From contig JAIXYQ010000015.1 in the NCBI GenBank assembly GCA_027490145.1, positions 248,001-312,000 of the forward strand: a stretch of 64,000 nucleotides of DNA, given 5' to 3'. The notes under the pieces were generated by a model. The model did no database searches. It saw only the letters and a program-made list of their open reading frames with translations, and was not told where the DNA came from. This DNA comes from Planctomycetaceae bacterium (lineage in GTDB: Bacteria; Planctomycetota; Phycisphaerae; Phycisphaerales; SM1A02). This document shows positions 27,167-35,640 of this stretch, in pieces. Both the position numbers and the translations under genes were made by a program. Position 1 is the first letter of the stretch. Each line of letters begins with the position of its first letter.

Positions 27167-27811
27167 TTGGACGGATTCATCCCACCAGAAGGACGGCATG
27201 CACTCGTGGAGGAGTTGCTTCGGCGCCACCACGCCGGCGACGACGGGGCGCTTGAGGCACTCTGGCGCGAGATCTACGCCGAGGTGCACCGCATGGCCCG
27301 CGCCATGCTGGCGCGCGAAGGTCCGCGGCGACCCATCGACACCACGGTCCTCGTGCATGAGCTCTATCTCAAGATGGGTGGCGCGTCCTTCGAGAATCGC
27401 GCCCACCTGTTCGGGTCGCTCGTCCGCATGATGGGGCAGGTCGTCACCGATGCCGCCCGACGGCGTTCTCGCAGCCGGCGGCGCGAGGAAGCCGTGGCGG
27501 TCGCTGCCGATGCCCTGACGCTGGATCCGGCGCCGCTGGGCATCCACGCCGATGCAGGTGGACGTGCCGGGGCATCGGCGATCAAGGCGCTGGACCGGCT
27601 TGATGCGTTGGCTCCGCGCCCCGCGGCGGTGGCCTGGCTTCGATTCGTCGGCGGATTGTCCGTCGAGCAGGTGGCGACCTGCCTCGGCATTTCAGAACGC
27701 ACCGTCAAGAGCGATTGGGCGTTTGCCCGCGCGTGGTTGCATCGCGAACTCACATCCCAGGGGCTTCGGCCGCGTCATGGCAGGCCAGAAGGAGAGCACG
27801 ATGAAGGTTGA
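27167..27811 (+). CDS. ECF sigma factor (kinase-associated type)
   Basis: The 214-residue product has region 2 (LVEELLRRHHAGDDGALEALWREIYAEVHRMARAMLARE, DTTVLVHELYLKMGGASFENRAHLFGSLVRMMGQVVTDAARRR) and region 4 (VAWLRFVGGLSVEQVATCLGISERTVKSDWAFARAWLHREL). The phrase T-x-L-V-H-E-x-Y-L-K and F-x-x-R-A-H-x-F belong to the ECF group common in Planctomycetes and Acidobacteria beside Ser/Thr kinases. TTG 27167 is chosen because CAGGAG lies 6 nt upstream; an in-frame TTG at 27116 has no ribosome site. Divergent from the kinase gene. Confidence 0.9.
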   Translation: MDGFIPPEGRHALVEELLRRHHAGDDGALEALWREIYAEVHRMARAMLAREGPRRPIDTTVLVHELYLKMGGASFENRAHLFGSLVRMMGQVVTDAARRRSRSRRREEAVAVAADALTLDPAPLGIHADAGGRAGASAIKALDRLDALAPRPAAVAWLRFVGGLSVEQVATCLGISERTVKSDWAFARAWLHRELTSQGLRPRHGRPEGEHDEG

Positions 27812-28007
27812 GGTGAAAACTCCGTCCGTACCCGTCGATCAGGAGCGCTGGCAGCGCGTGCATGCCTTGTTCGATCGGCTTCGGCAGGTCGAGCGCAGTG
27901 CGTGGCACGCGCAGCTCCACGCCGCGGCGCCCGACGATCCGGCCCTGGCGTATGAGGTCCTGTCGTTGCTCGTGGCGAACGAGTCGGTCGTCGCGTCGCA
28001 AGCCTAG
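27801..28007 (+). CDS. Small protein resembling the N-terminal cap of planctomycete Ser/Thr kinases
   Basis: The 68-residue product overlaps the end of the sigma gene and has a strong AGAAGGAGA before its ATG. Its sequence (ERWQRVHALFDRLRQVERSAWHAQLHAA, DDPALAYEVLSLLVANES) matches the W-x-x-V-x-x-L-F ... D-P-x-L-x-x-E-V-x-S-L-L pattern that usually precedes the kinase domain in sigma-linked kinases of Planctomycetes and Acidobacteria. Here it stops after the cap, with no kinase downstream. It may be a remnant of a lost kinase or a functional sigma-binding peptide. Both are inference. Confidence 0.7.
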   Translation: MKVEVKTPSVPVDQERWQRVHALFDRLRQVERSAWHAQLHAAAPDDPALAYEVLSLLVANESVVASQA

Positions 28008-28113
28008 CCGGGACAAGGGCTTGCGATCATTGCCCCTTGGAGCGGCCCGTGGCGCTTGTGCCTAGGCAGCGCGTGCGGACGCGCGGCGTCGTGTCTTCAC
28101 CAGGAGAAAGTCC

Positions 28114-30630
28114 ATGTCGTTGAGCCCTTCCGTTGGTGCGCGTCCGCGCGCGTGTGCCGTTCTCGCTGCCCTGCTCATGGGGTCTGTAGCACACGCGCAG
28201 TGTCCGACCGTGATCCGTGTGCCGCAGGATGCGGCAACCATCGATGCAGCGGTCGCACAGGTGTGCGCGGGCACGACTGCCGAGATCGTGGTTGGGCCAG
28301 GCACGTGGGGCGCCGCCATCACTTCGCCTGCCGGGTCATCGATCATCGTGCGGGGTTCGGGGAGTTCGTCGACCATCATCATGCCGGCCATGGCGGGTGG
28401 CGGTTTCGTGGCCAATGCCGACTTCTCCAAGCCGGTCCGGTTCAAGGACTGCACGCTCAATGGCGGCAACGGTGACCATCGCTCCACGTCGTTCGACCAC
28501 TGTGTGGTGCAGAACTGCTCGGCGATCTTCTTCCCGGAGGGTGCATCGGTCGTCGACTCGTCCTTCGTCAACTGTGGTGCGCCCCTCTATGGCGTGCTCT
28601 ACATGCAGGAGCAGTCCCTGGTGGCACGTTGCACGTTCGAGCAGTGCACGCGCGGCATCACGATGTGGGGCGACGGCGGTCCGCAGGACCAGATCGTCGA
28701 GGACTGCACCTTCACGGCGTGCAGCGATTTCGCCATTTTCGTCCGCAGCTCGTGCTGCAGTTTCGGCGCCAACCGATCGCGCATCGACGGATGCTCGTTC
28801 AACAACACCACCGGCGGCAGCGGGACGGGCATCGTGTTCGCCGCGAGCCAGGCTCAGGGTGCCCAGACGCCGCGGCTGACCATCGTTGACTGCACGTTCC
28901 GGGGCATGGGTACGACGGCCGCGGGCTCGGCCGGCGGTGCCATCCGCATCGGCAGCGGGTCATATGCGGCGCCAGCATCCAACACCTCCGTCACGGGCTG
29001 TACGTTCACCGGGTGCCGGGCGGGTACGGGCGGTGCGATCTACCTGTCCCGGAACCAGCCCTTGACGCTGGCAGGCTGCACCTTCACGGGAAACTCCGCG
29101 ACGGCAGGCTCCGGCGGCGCGTTGGCCGTCCAGCCCGAGGGCAACCTGCCGCAGTTCTCGGCGTCCCAGTGCACCTTCGTGGGCAACACTGCCTCGGGCG
29201 ATGCCGGGGCCATCAAGCTGACGGCGTTGTCCGGCGGGGCCTCGATCACGGGCTGCACGTTCCAGTCCAATTCGGCCGCGGGCTACGGCGGCGCGATGAA
29301 TGTCGATCGCATCGGGGCGACGCTGGGCTCCTGCCTGTTCGAGGGCAACGTGTCGACTGGCTCCCATGTGCTTCGGCTGTCAGGATCGGGCAGCAGCGTC
29401 GTCATGACGGATTGTTCCATCCGCCCCGAGGAGGGCTCGCAGAGCAGTGGCTCGCCCGCCTTCGAGGTGGTTGCGCCGGCCGCGATGTCGCTGGCCACCA
29501 CCACCATCTGCGGCAGTGGCGTGCCGGCCTGGCTGGGCACGGTGACCGACGCCGGCGGGAACTGCATCGTGGAGTCGTGCGCCGACGGTGACGGCAACGG
29601 CACGCCCGATGCATGCCAGGTGGTGAGCGTTCCCGGCGACTACGCCACGATCCAGGCAGCCATCGATGCAACGCCCAAGGGCGAGTTCCGGACCGTGTCC
29701 CTGGCGCCCGGCACGTACGCGGGGCCGGTCCAGTTCCGCGGCAAGTCGGTCCTCGTACGCGGTGCGGGCGCGGGAGTGACGGTGCTGCAGGGCTCCGGCG
29801 GCACGCGGTCGTCGGTCGTGCGCTTCAACGGCGGCGAATCGTCCTTCGCCGGCCTCGAGGCACTGACCGTGCGCGGAGGCTCGACCGGTACGCCGTTCCC
29901 GACCAACCCGTCGGCACTCGTGGGTGGTGGCGTGTTCGGCTACGAGTCCGCGGCGAGCATCCGCGACTGCATCATCGAAGGCAATGCCTCCGGATTCGGC
30001 GGCGGCGCCTACCTCTGGCAGTGCACGGGATCGATCACGGGCACCACGATTCGACAGAACAGCGCGACGGCTGACGGTGGTGGCCTGCAGATCTACGGTG
30101 GCCAGGTGTCGGTCGTCGATTCGACGGTCACCGCGAACTACGCCAACAGCCGTGGTGGCGGCCTGCACCTGGTGTCCGGCCAGCCCTCCATGACGCGCGT
30201 CTCGGTCATCGACAACGACTCCAACAACGTCGCGGGCGGCATCTCCTGGGTGCCCGTGGGAGCCCCGATGCTCGTGCTCAACGATTGCACGGTGACCGGC
30301 AACGTGGCCAACGTCGCAGAAGGTGGCATCAGCAGCGTGGATGACGGCGGGGGAGTCAAGCTCACGCTGAATGGGACCCGTGTCTGCTCGAACGTCCCCG
30401 TGCCGAACGTGGCGGGCGGCTACGTCGCCGATGCGTCGAGCGAGGTGTGCGACTGCATCGCGGACGTCACGCTTGATGGCGTGGTCAATGGGGTAGACCT
30501 TGCGGGCCTGCTCAGCGCGTGGGGCACCGACGGCGGGCCGACCCCGCGCGCCGACTGCAACCGCGACGGCACCGTCGACGGTGCTGACCTCGGCATCGTG
30601 CTAGGTGGTTGGGGAACCTGCCCCGAGTGA
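28114..30630 (+). CDS. Secreted double beta-helix protein with dockerin-like tail
   Basis: The 838-residue product has a signal peptide ending AHAQ and two right-handed beta-helix (pectate-lyase-like) halves, each starting with a similar cap: IRVPQDAATIDAAVAQV and VSVPGDYATIQAAIDATPKG. The helix coils are recognisable by repeated GCTFTG, CTFVGNTAS, GGGAYLWQC and TVTANYANS turns. It ends with dockerin-like loops VTLDGVVNGVDLAGLLSAWG and DCNRDGTVDGADLGIVLGGWG. No catalytic residues could be assigned; it may be a carbohydrate-binding or adhesive surface protein. AGGAGA precedes the ATG. Its last 30 bp overlap the convergent ribokinase gene. Confidence 0.88.
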   Translation: MSLSPSVGARPRACAVLAALLMGSVAHAQCPTVIRVPQDAATIDAAVAQVCAGTTAEIVVGPGTWGAAITSPAGSSIIVRGSGSSSTIIMPAMAGGGFVANADFSKPVRFKDCTLNGGNGDHRSTSFDHCVVQNCSAIFFPEGASVVDSSFVNCGAPLYGVLYMQEQSLVARCTFEQCTRGITMWGDGGPQDQIVEDCTFTACSDFAIFVRSSCCSFGANRSRIDGCSFNNTTGGSGTGIVFAASQAQGAQTPRLTIVDCTFRGMGTTAAGSAGGAIRIGSGSYAAPASNTSVTGCTFTGCRAGTGGAIYLSRNQPLTLAGCTFTGNSATAGSGGALAVQPEGNLPQFSASQCTFVGNTASGDAGAIKLTALSGGASITGCTFQSNSAAGYGGAMNVDRIGATLGSCLFEGNVSTGSHVLRLSGSGSSVVMTDCSIRPEEGSQSSGSPAFEVVAPAAMSLATTTICGSGVPAWLGTVTDAGGNCIVESCADGDGNGTPDACQVVSVPGDYATIQAAIDATPKGEFRTVSLAPGTYAGPVQFRGKSVLVRGAGAGVTVLQGSGGTRSSVVRFNGGESSFAGLEALTVRGGSTGTPFPTNPSALVGGGVFGYESAASIRDCIIEGNASGFGGGAYLWQCTGSITGTTIRQNSATADGGGLQIYGGQVSVVDSTVTANYANSRGGGLHLVSGQPSMTRVSVIDNDSNNVAGGISWVPVGAPMLVLNDCTVTGNVANVAEGGISSVDDGGGVKLTLNGTRVCSNVPVPNVAGGYVADASSEVCDCIADVTLDGVVNGVDLAGLLSAWGTDGGPTPRADCNRDGTVDGADLGIVLGGWGTCPE

Positions 30631-31518
30631 GCGCACCAACGCCTCGATCGCCTCGCGCGACGGGATCGACGGGATGGCCCCGGAAATCGTGGCGGCGATC
30701 GCGCCCGCGGCATTGGCACGCGCCAGCGCATCGGGCCAGGCCATGCCTTCACTGCGCAGGGCCGAGAGGGCGCCGACGAACGCATCACCGCACCCCACGG
30801 TGTCGATGACCTGCACCGACAGCGCCGCTCCCCGGAGCACCACGCCGTCGACGCGCGCGATCCAGCCGGCCGCACCCAGCGTGAGCACCAGGTCCAGCTG
30901 CGGCCATGCATCGCAGAGTTGCCTGAACGCCGCGTGAGGTTCGTCGTTGGACGCGAGCGCCATCGCCTCGGTCTCGTTGACCAGCAGGCAGTCGACCAGC
31001 GACAGGTCGACCGCCCGCACACGGTCGTCCATCGGCGCAGCATTGAGCCACACGCGCAGACCATGGCGGGTCGCGTTGGCCACCGCATGCGCGAGCCCGC
31101 TGCATTCGTTCTGCACGAGCAGGATCCCGCCCGGCGCGGCGCCGTCGAGGAACGCGTCGATCGCCGTCTCCGTGAGCCGCGTGTTGGCCTCCGGGGCGAT
31201 GACGATGGCGTTCATGCCGTGGTCATCCACCATCACCGCGGCCGAGCCCGACATCCGATCGTCCGTCGTGACCGCCGAGGCATCGATACCGGCGCGCAGG
31301 AGTTCATCGACGATGAATCGCCCGTCCGCACCCGTACGGCCGAGCATGCGTACGCGTGCACCGCAGCGTGCGGCAGCCACGGCCTGGTTCGCGCCCTTGC
31401 CGCCGGGCAGGATGGTCGCCGATCGTGCGGTGACCGTCTCGCCGGCACGCGGCAACGTGGCCACGCGGAGCACGCGATCCACCATGAGCGATCCGATCAC
31501 GTGCACCGGCTCGGGCAT
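30601..31518 (-). CDS. rbsK: Ribokinase-like PfkB carbohydrate kinase
   Basis: The 305-residue product has the PfkB signatures: N-terminal GGKGANQAVAAARCGARVRMLGRTGADGRF and C-terminal DTVGCGDAFVGALSALRSEGM, where the Asp of GCGDAF is the catalytic base. The length and the IVIAPEANTRLT and LLVNETEAMAL phrases fit ribokinase. It would phosphorylate ribose or a related sugar, feeding the pentose phosphate pathway that also uses transketolase. The minus-strand TAGCCT (31525-31530) lies 6 nt before the ATG; the -10 box of the divergent gene overlaps it by 2 bp. Confidence 0.88.
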   Translation of the reverse strand: MPEPVHVIGSLMVDRVLRVATLPRAGETVTARSATILPGGKGANQAVAAARCGARVRMLGRTGADGRFIVDELLRAGIDASAVTTDDRMSGSAAVMVDDHGMNAIVIAPEANTRLTETAIDAFLDGAAPGGILLVQNECSGLAHAVANATRHGLRVWLNAAPMDDRVRAVDLSLVDCLLVNETEAMALASNDEPHAAFRQLCDAWPQLDLVLTLGAAGWIARVDGVVLRGAALSVQVIDTVGCGDAFVGALSALRSEGMAWPDALARANAAGAIAATISGAIPSIPSREAIEALVRSLGAGSPTT

Positions 31519-31541
31519 CGCCTCAGGCTACCTTGCACGGC

Positions 31542-33977
31542 ATGATCTCCACCGGTGCCGTGGTCGTGCTCTCGCTGCTCATCGGCGCCGTCGACGGTCC
31601 CTCGGCGCCTGCCCCGACCGTGCCCGGGTTGTCGAAGCCGGTCGCCGTCGCCTACGACGCCTTCGACGTTCCCACGATCACGGCAGCCAACGAGAACGAC
31701 GCCGCTCGCGCGCTCGGCTTCGCCCACGCGACCGATCGCTTCGCGCAGATGGACATGATGCGTCGCTTCGCTGCGGGCGAGACCGCGGAGCTGCTTGGGC
31801 CCGGTGCCGTGCAGGCCGATCTCGACCGACGCGCACTCCGTGGCCGTGAGGTCGCGCGGGCCTGTGTCGAGCGGCTCGATGCACGCAAGCGCGCGATCCT
31901 CGACGCCTACGTGCAGGGCGTGAACTCAGGCATCGATGCACTGCCGGCATTGCCCCTCGAGCACATGCTGCTCGGCATCACGCCGCAGCCGTGGCAGCCC
32001 GAGGACTGTGCGTTGGTCTACCTGTCGATGTTCCATGCCCTGGCCCGCACCGGCCGCGCCGATGCGGTCTACGCCGAGGCGTTCGAGCGTCTGCCGGTTC
32101 CGGTCCTCGACTTCATCGGCTCGCCGCTCTCGCGCATGGATTGCCCCGTGCTGCCTGATTCGTCGACGCCGCAGATGCCGCCCATTCCCGGTGCCGACTC
32201 GATCGACCTGCGTGGCATCGATCGCGCACTGCTCGAGCCGCCGGTGAAGCCGGCCAAGGACGCCGCACCGGGGAAGAACCAGGGTGGTGGCAAGAAAGCC
32301 AAGCGCCCGACGTCCGATGTGCCGGTGTCCATGCATGGCTGGACCGACGCGCTCCATGAAGTCTGGGAGGAGCGCGCCGCGCTTGCCGGAAGCAATGGCT
32401 GGGTCGTCGCCGGCTCGCGCACGAAGGATGGCCGCGCGATCCTCGCGAACGATCCGCATCTCATGATCACCGCGCCGATCCTGTGGTACCGCTGCCGACT
32501 GGAGTGGCCCGGCGTGGAGTGGACCGGGCTCTCGATCCCGGGAGTGCCCGGCATCGTGATCGGAGGCAACGGCCATGTCGCGGTCGGCTTCACGAACACG
32601 ACCGGGGATTTCGAGGACATCGCGCTGATCGACGTCGATCCCGACGATCCCGGGCGCTACCTGCTCCCCGGCGGCGGCAGCGAACCGTTCGGGTCGGTCG
32701 AGCACACGGTGCTCGTGCGCGGGAAGGACCCTGAGCGCGTCGTGCAGCGGACCACGCGATGGGGCACGGTGACCGGCGAGCTCCGATGCACGGATGGCGT
32801 GGTGCGGCCCTTCGTCACGCTCTGGATCGGTGCGCGCCCGGAGGCGATCAACTTCGAGATCCTCGACATGGCGCAGGTGCGCAACGTGGGTGACGCGGTC
32901 GACCTGCTGTCCCGGTGGTACGGACCGAGCCAGAACGCCATGCTTGCGGATCGCGCCGGCGACATCGCGTGGGTCGTGACGGGTTGGATCCCCGATCGTC
33001 GTGGGCACGATCCGCGTCGACTGTGGCGACCGGCCGTCGATGGCGATCCCTGGCAGGGGCCGATCGATCCCGCGCTTCGCCCCAAGCTCGTGCGACCGGC
33101 GTCAGGGGTGATCGTGACGGCCAATCACCGCACGGTGCCGATCGAGCAGTGCGCCGTGCTCGGTCACTACTGGGCGAATCCGGAGCGGGCGCATCGGATC
33201 CATGCACTGCTGGCCGAGGATGGACCGCTGGACGAGTCGCGGATGCTCGCCATGCAGCTCGACACCGAACTCATCGGGCTCGAGGCCTATCGCGCGCTCG
33301 CCCTGGCCACTCTTGAGGGAGCGACCGATCCGGGCCAACTCGCCCAACGCGACGTCATTGCAGCGTGGAATGGCCGCGCCGACGCCGACCAACCGGCGGT
33401 GGCGCTCCTCTCGGCGTTCCAGCGTTCGATCGAGCGCCGCTTCGCGGCGATGCTGGTGGCGTGGATGCGCCGGCAGGCGGGACAGCCACTGCCGGGGCTC
33501 GAGATCCGCGCCGTGCACGACGAACCCTGGCTGCGCATCCTGGAGAACAAGCCGGGCAACTGGCTGCCGTCGGGCTACGCGGACTGGAACGACTTCCTTC
33601 GAGCGGCCCTCGTTGAAGCCGCGACCAAGGAGCCCGGTGTCGAACCATGGGGCGAGCGCAATCGTGCGCGATTCGCCAGTCCGGTGGCCGAGGCCGTGCC
33701 CGCGTTCATGAAGCCGACCGTGACGCTCGACGATGGGCCGCAGCCCGGGCACGGACGTGCCGTGCGCGTGCAGACGCCGCGGGCGGCGGCGAGCGCGCGG
33801 TACATCGTGAGCCCCGGACATGAGGAGGACGGGATCCTCCAGACCCCCGGTGGCCAATCGGGTGACCCGCGTTCGCCGCACTACCGGAGCCTGCACCAAG
33901 CGTGGCGGGTCGGTGAGCGCACACCGCTCAAGCCGGGGCCCTCCGCGCGGTCAGTCGTGCTCGATGTGGTGAAGTGA
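31542..33977 (+). CDS. Penicillin acylase family Ntn-hydrolase precursor, exported
   Basis: The 811-residue product has a signal peptide (MISTGAVVVLSLLIGAVDG), an alpha chain with VAVAYDAFDVPTITAANENDAARALGFAHATDRFAQMDMMRR, a spacer with Lys/Gly-rich PGKNQGGGKKAKR, and a beta chain that would begin at the Ser of LAGSNGWVVAGSRTKDGRAILANDPHL after self-cleavage. The Asn in FTNTTGDFEDI and other beta-chain residues fit the family. Such enzymes cleave amide bonds of penicillins, acyl-homoserine lactones or other N-acyl compounds; the substrate is unknown. TACCTT (31529-31534) lies 7 nt before ATG 31542, so an upstream TTG is not used. Confidence 0.9.
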   Translation: MISTGAVVVLSLLIGAVDGPSAPAPTVPGLSKPVAVAYDAFDVPTITAANENDAARALGFAHATDRFAQMDMMRRFAAGETAELLGPGAVQADLDRRALRGREVARACVERLDARKRAILDAYVQGVNSGIDALPALPLEHMLLGITPQPWQPEDCALVYLSMFHALARTGRADAVYAEAFERLPVPVLDFIGSPLSRMDCPVLPDSSTPQMPPIPGADSIDLRGIDRALLEPPVKPAKDAAPGKNQGGGKKAKRPTSDVPVSMHGWTDALHEVWEERAALAGSNGWVVAGSRTKDGRAILANDPHLMITAPILWYRCRLEWPGVEWTGLSIPGVPGIVIGGNGHVAVGFTNTTGDFEDIALIDVDPDDPGRYLLPGGGSEPFGSVEHTVLVRGKDPERVVQRTTRWGTVTGELRCTDGVVRPFVTLWIGARPEAINFEILDMAQVRNVGDAVDLLSRWYGPSQNAMLADRAGDIAWVVTGWIPDRRGHDPRRLWRPAVDGDPWQGPIDPALRPKLVRPASGVIVTANHRTVPIEQCAVLGHYWANPERAHRIHALLAEDGPLDESRMLAMQLDTELIGLEAYRALALATLEGATDPGQLAQRDVIAAWNGRADADQPAVALLSAFQRSIERRFAAMLVAWMRRQAGQPLPGLEIRAVHDEPWLRILENKPGNWLPSGYADWNDFLRAALVEAATKEPGVEPWGERNRARFASPVAEAVPAFMKPTVTLDDGPQPGHGRAVRVQTPRAAASARYIVSPGHEEDGILQTPGGQSGDPRSPHYRSLHQAWRVGERTPLKPGPSARSVVLDVVK

Positions 33978-34051
33978 GCGGGAGCGCTGGTTGCCCGACG
34001 CGCTCGGATGCGGGTGCTGTCGTGGATTCGCGCCCCCCGCGATGCGACCGT

Positions 34052-34546
34052 TCAGTTCCGCCCGCGATCCGGTGCGCGGTAGCTCTCGCGCGGCGACGTG
34101 ACGTGCGCGGCGCGGTCGGTGGGCTTCAGGCCGTTGTCCTGTGCGGCGGCGCGGAAGATCTCGAACGTCGTGTTGCTCAGGAACCGCGAGATGTCCTTCT
34201 GCATGCCGACGAGGCTGTCGTGCAGCGCGCAGGGATCGCCCGTTCCGCACACGCCACCGCCGAAAGGGCAGATGTGGCTGTGGTTCTCGCGCTCGAAGAG
34301 CATGTGCACCTGCTTGAGCGTGATTTCGGCTGGGGGGCGGGCGAGGGCGTACCCGCCGCCGGGGCCAGGAGAGCCAGAGACGAGGCCGGCTTGCGAGAGC
34401 GTCGACAGGATCTTGGCCACCATCGGTGCCGGCAGTCCGCGTTGTTCGGCGATCTGAATCGCAGAAAGACGGGTGGTGCCGTTGTCCCACACTTCGGCCA
34501 GACGGCTCAGGGCCCCGATCGCGCGTTCAGTTTGCTTGCCGTACAT
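34052..34546 (-). CDS. Rrf2-family regulator with three-cysteine Fe-S motif
   Basis: The 164-residue product has the Rrf2 winged helix (RAIGALSRLAEVWDNGTTRLSAIQIAEQRGLPAPMVAKILSTLSQAGLVSGSPGPGGGYALARPPAEITLKQVHMLFE) and a cysteine triad in HICPFGGGVCGTGDPCALH (C-X6-C-X5-C), as in IscR/NsrR-like regulators that bind an iron-sulphur cluster. It probably senses nitric oxide, oxygen or iron-sulphur status. The start has a strong AAGGAGG. A TATACT -10 box (minus, 34683-34688) would give a ~130-nt leader. No suf or isc genes are adjacent, so its targets are unknown. Confidence 0.9.
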   Translation of the reverse strand: MYGKQTERAIGALSRLAEVWDNGTTRLSAIQIAEQRGLPAPMVAKILSTLSQAGLVSGSPGPGGGYALARPPAEITLKQVHMLFERENHSHICPFGGGVCGTGDPCALHDSLVGMQKDISRFLSNTTFEIFRAAAQDNGLKPTDRAAHVTSPRESYRAPDRGRN

Positions 34547-34724
34547 GGGTCCTCCTTCGATGACTCCCGGACTGCGCGGCCAGGCTGGCCGCGGATCGTG
34601 TGGACGATCCTCGATTGGATCCCCCGAACTCGGAGCAGGATTCCGGGTCGTTGAACAATCGTGTCCACGCGGAACGGAATCAAGTATACGGATGTCAGGA
34701 ATACCCCCGAAACCGTGAAACGCG

Positions 34725-34765
34725 TCACCCCAGCGCATCCTCCGGTGGAGCACGCACTGGGGTGA
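34725..34765 (-). terminator. Long hairpin 3' of the PEP-CTERM-like gene
   Basis: TCACCCCAG (34725-34733) pairs with CTGGGGTGA (34757-34765), with a second short hairpin (CTCC-GGT-GGAG) inside. It begins 20 nt past the stop of the gene ending at 34786 and is the likely terminator, though the following minus-strand sequence is only modestly T-rich. Confidence 0.6.
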
Positions 34766-34785
34766 CGGAGTGTGGGGCGTTGAAC

Positions 34786-35325
34786 TCAGGCCCGTCGACG
34801 CCGCGCGCCGATGCCTGCCGCGAGGCCCATCAGCGCCATGGCGCCGGGTGCCGGCACGTAACTGAACGTCATGTCGATGCGTCCGCCACCGCTGATGAAG
34901 GTGTTGCCGTTCATGCGGACCAGCAGCACGCCGTTTTCGAAGTTCAGGTCCGCCTGGGTGAACCCGTCCACCGACGTCACGCCGACCAAGCTGAAGGAGT
35001 CGATGATGACATCCTGCGGCAGTGTGACGCGGAGGGTCTGGGTACCTCCCAAGGTGAGCTGTGGGACGCCCGACACGTCGGACTGGATCGTGAGTGAGTT
35101 TTCGTTCAGGTCAACGCTGAACGCTGCGTAGCCGCCGATTTCGGGCGTGAACGCGCGGTAGTACTCAGGCAGCAGCGCGCTGCACAGGGCGTTCCGATCG
35201 TCGATGACGACGCCGTTGCGGATCCAGGCGAAATTTGAAACGGATCCGACGATGGCGGCTTGAGCACCGGCGGTGACAACGAGGGACGTTGCCACCACGA
35301 GCATCGCTCGTGGGAATGAAACCAT
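34786..35325 (-). CDS. Exported PEP-CTERM-like protein of unknown function
   Basis: The 179-residue product has a signal peptide (FPRAMLVVATSLVVTAGAQA), a beta-rich middle (GGYAAFSVDLNENSLTIQSDVSGVPQL, IDSFSLVGVTSVDGFTQADLNFENGVLLVRMNGN) and a PEP-CTERM-like sorting tail: VPAPGA, a hydrophobic helix (MALMGLAAGIG) and ARRRRA. This tail is cut by an exosortase-type enzyme in other bacteria. Its function is unknown. GAGAGGA precedes the ATG. Confidence 0.82.
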   Translation of the reverse strand: MVSFPRAMLVVATSLVVTAGAQAAIVGSVSNFAWIRNGVVIDDRNALCSALLPEYYRAFTPEIGGYAAFSVDLNENSLTIQSDVSGVPQLTLGGTQTLRVTLPQDVIIDSFSLVGVTSVDGFTQADLNFENGVLLVRMNGNTFISGGGRIDMTFSYVPAPGAMALMGLAAGIGARRRRA

Positions 35326-35424
35326 GCTTTTCCTCTCTCGAACGGGATGGATGGAGGTGCCCCGCGAACAACTCGGGAGACGTCTCATGGTGCCACGGAT
35401 GCAGGCTTGTGCAAGCGCAAGTCC

Positions 35425-35640
35425 ATGGCGCACAACGACTTGAAAGGGAAACTCGCCAAAGGTGCTCTGGCCATGGTTTCTGCCGGACCGGTCGGCCAAC
35501 TGGCCCCATCCACGGTTCGAATCCGCTGCGCCCCCGAACCCGAACCCAATTCGCTACGTTGGCCCGCGACACCGTCCGCACTCGGACCGACCCGCCATGA
35601 ACACTGCCTCCCATGCCTCGACCCAAGCCCTATTGGATGA
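35425..35640 (+). CDS. Possible small peptide gene ahead of the ABC secretion pair
   Basis: A 71-codon frame opens at ATG 35425 (MAHNDLKGKLAKGALAMVSA..) and overlaps the first 44 bp of the ABC gene in another frame. The N-terminal part is Lys/Leu/Gly/Ala rich, which would suit an exported peptide leader, but there is no clear Shine-Dalgarno and the overlap region is constrained by the ABC gene. A 12-bp palindrome (GCTTGTGCAAGC, 35405-35416) lies just upstream. It may be chance. The rest of 35326-35596 holds no other gene I can support. Confidence 0.2.
   Translation: MAHNDLKGKLAKGALAMVSAGPVGQLAPSTVRIRCAPEPEPNSLRWPATPSALGPTRHEHCLPCLDPSPIG

Noticed and set aside
31533-31541. TTG start for the acylase
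   Set aside because: It lies inside the TACCTT box; ATG 31542 begins the signal peptide.
35513-35524. GGTTCGAATCC, which looks like a tRNA T-loop
   Set aside because: The flanking bases pair over only three positions and no acceptor or anticodon stem is found.
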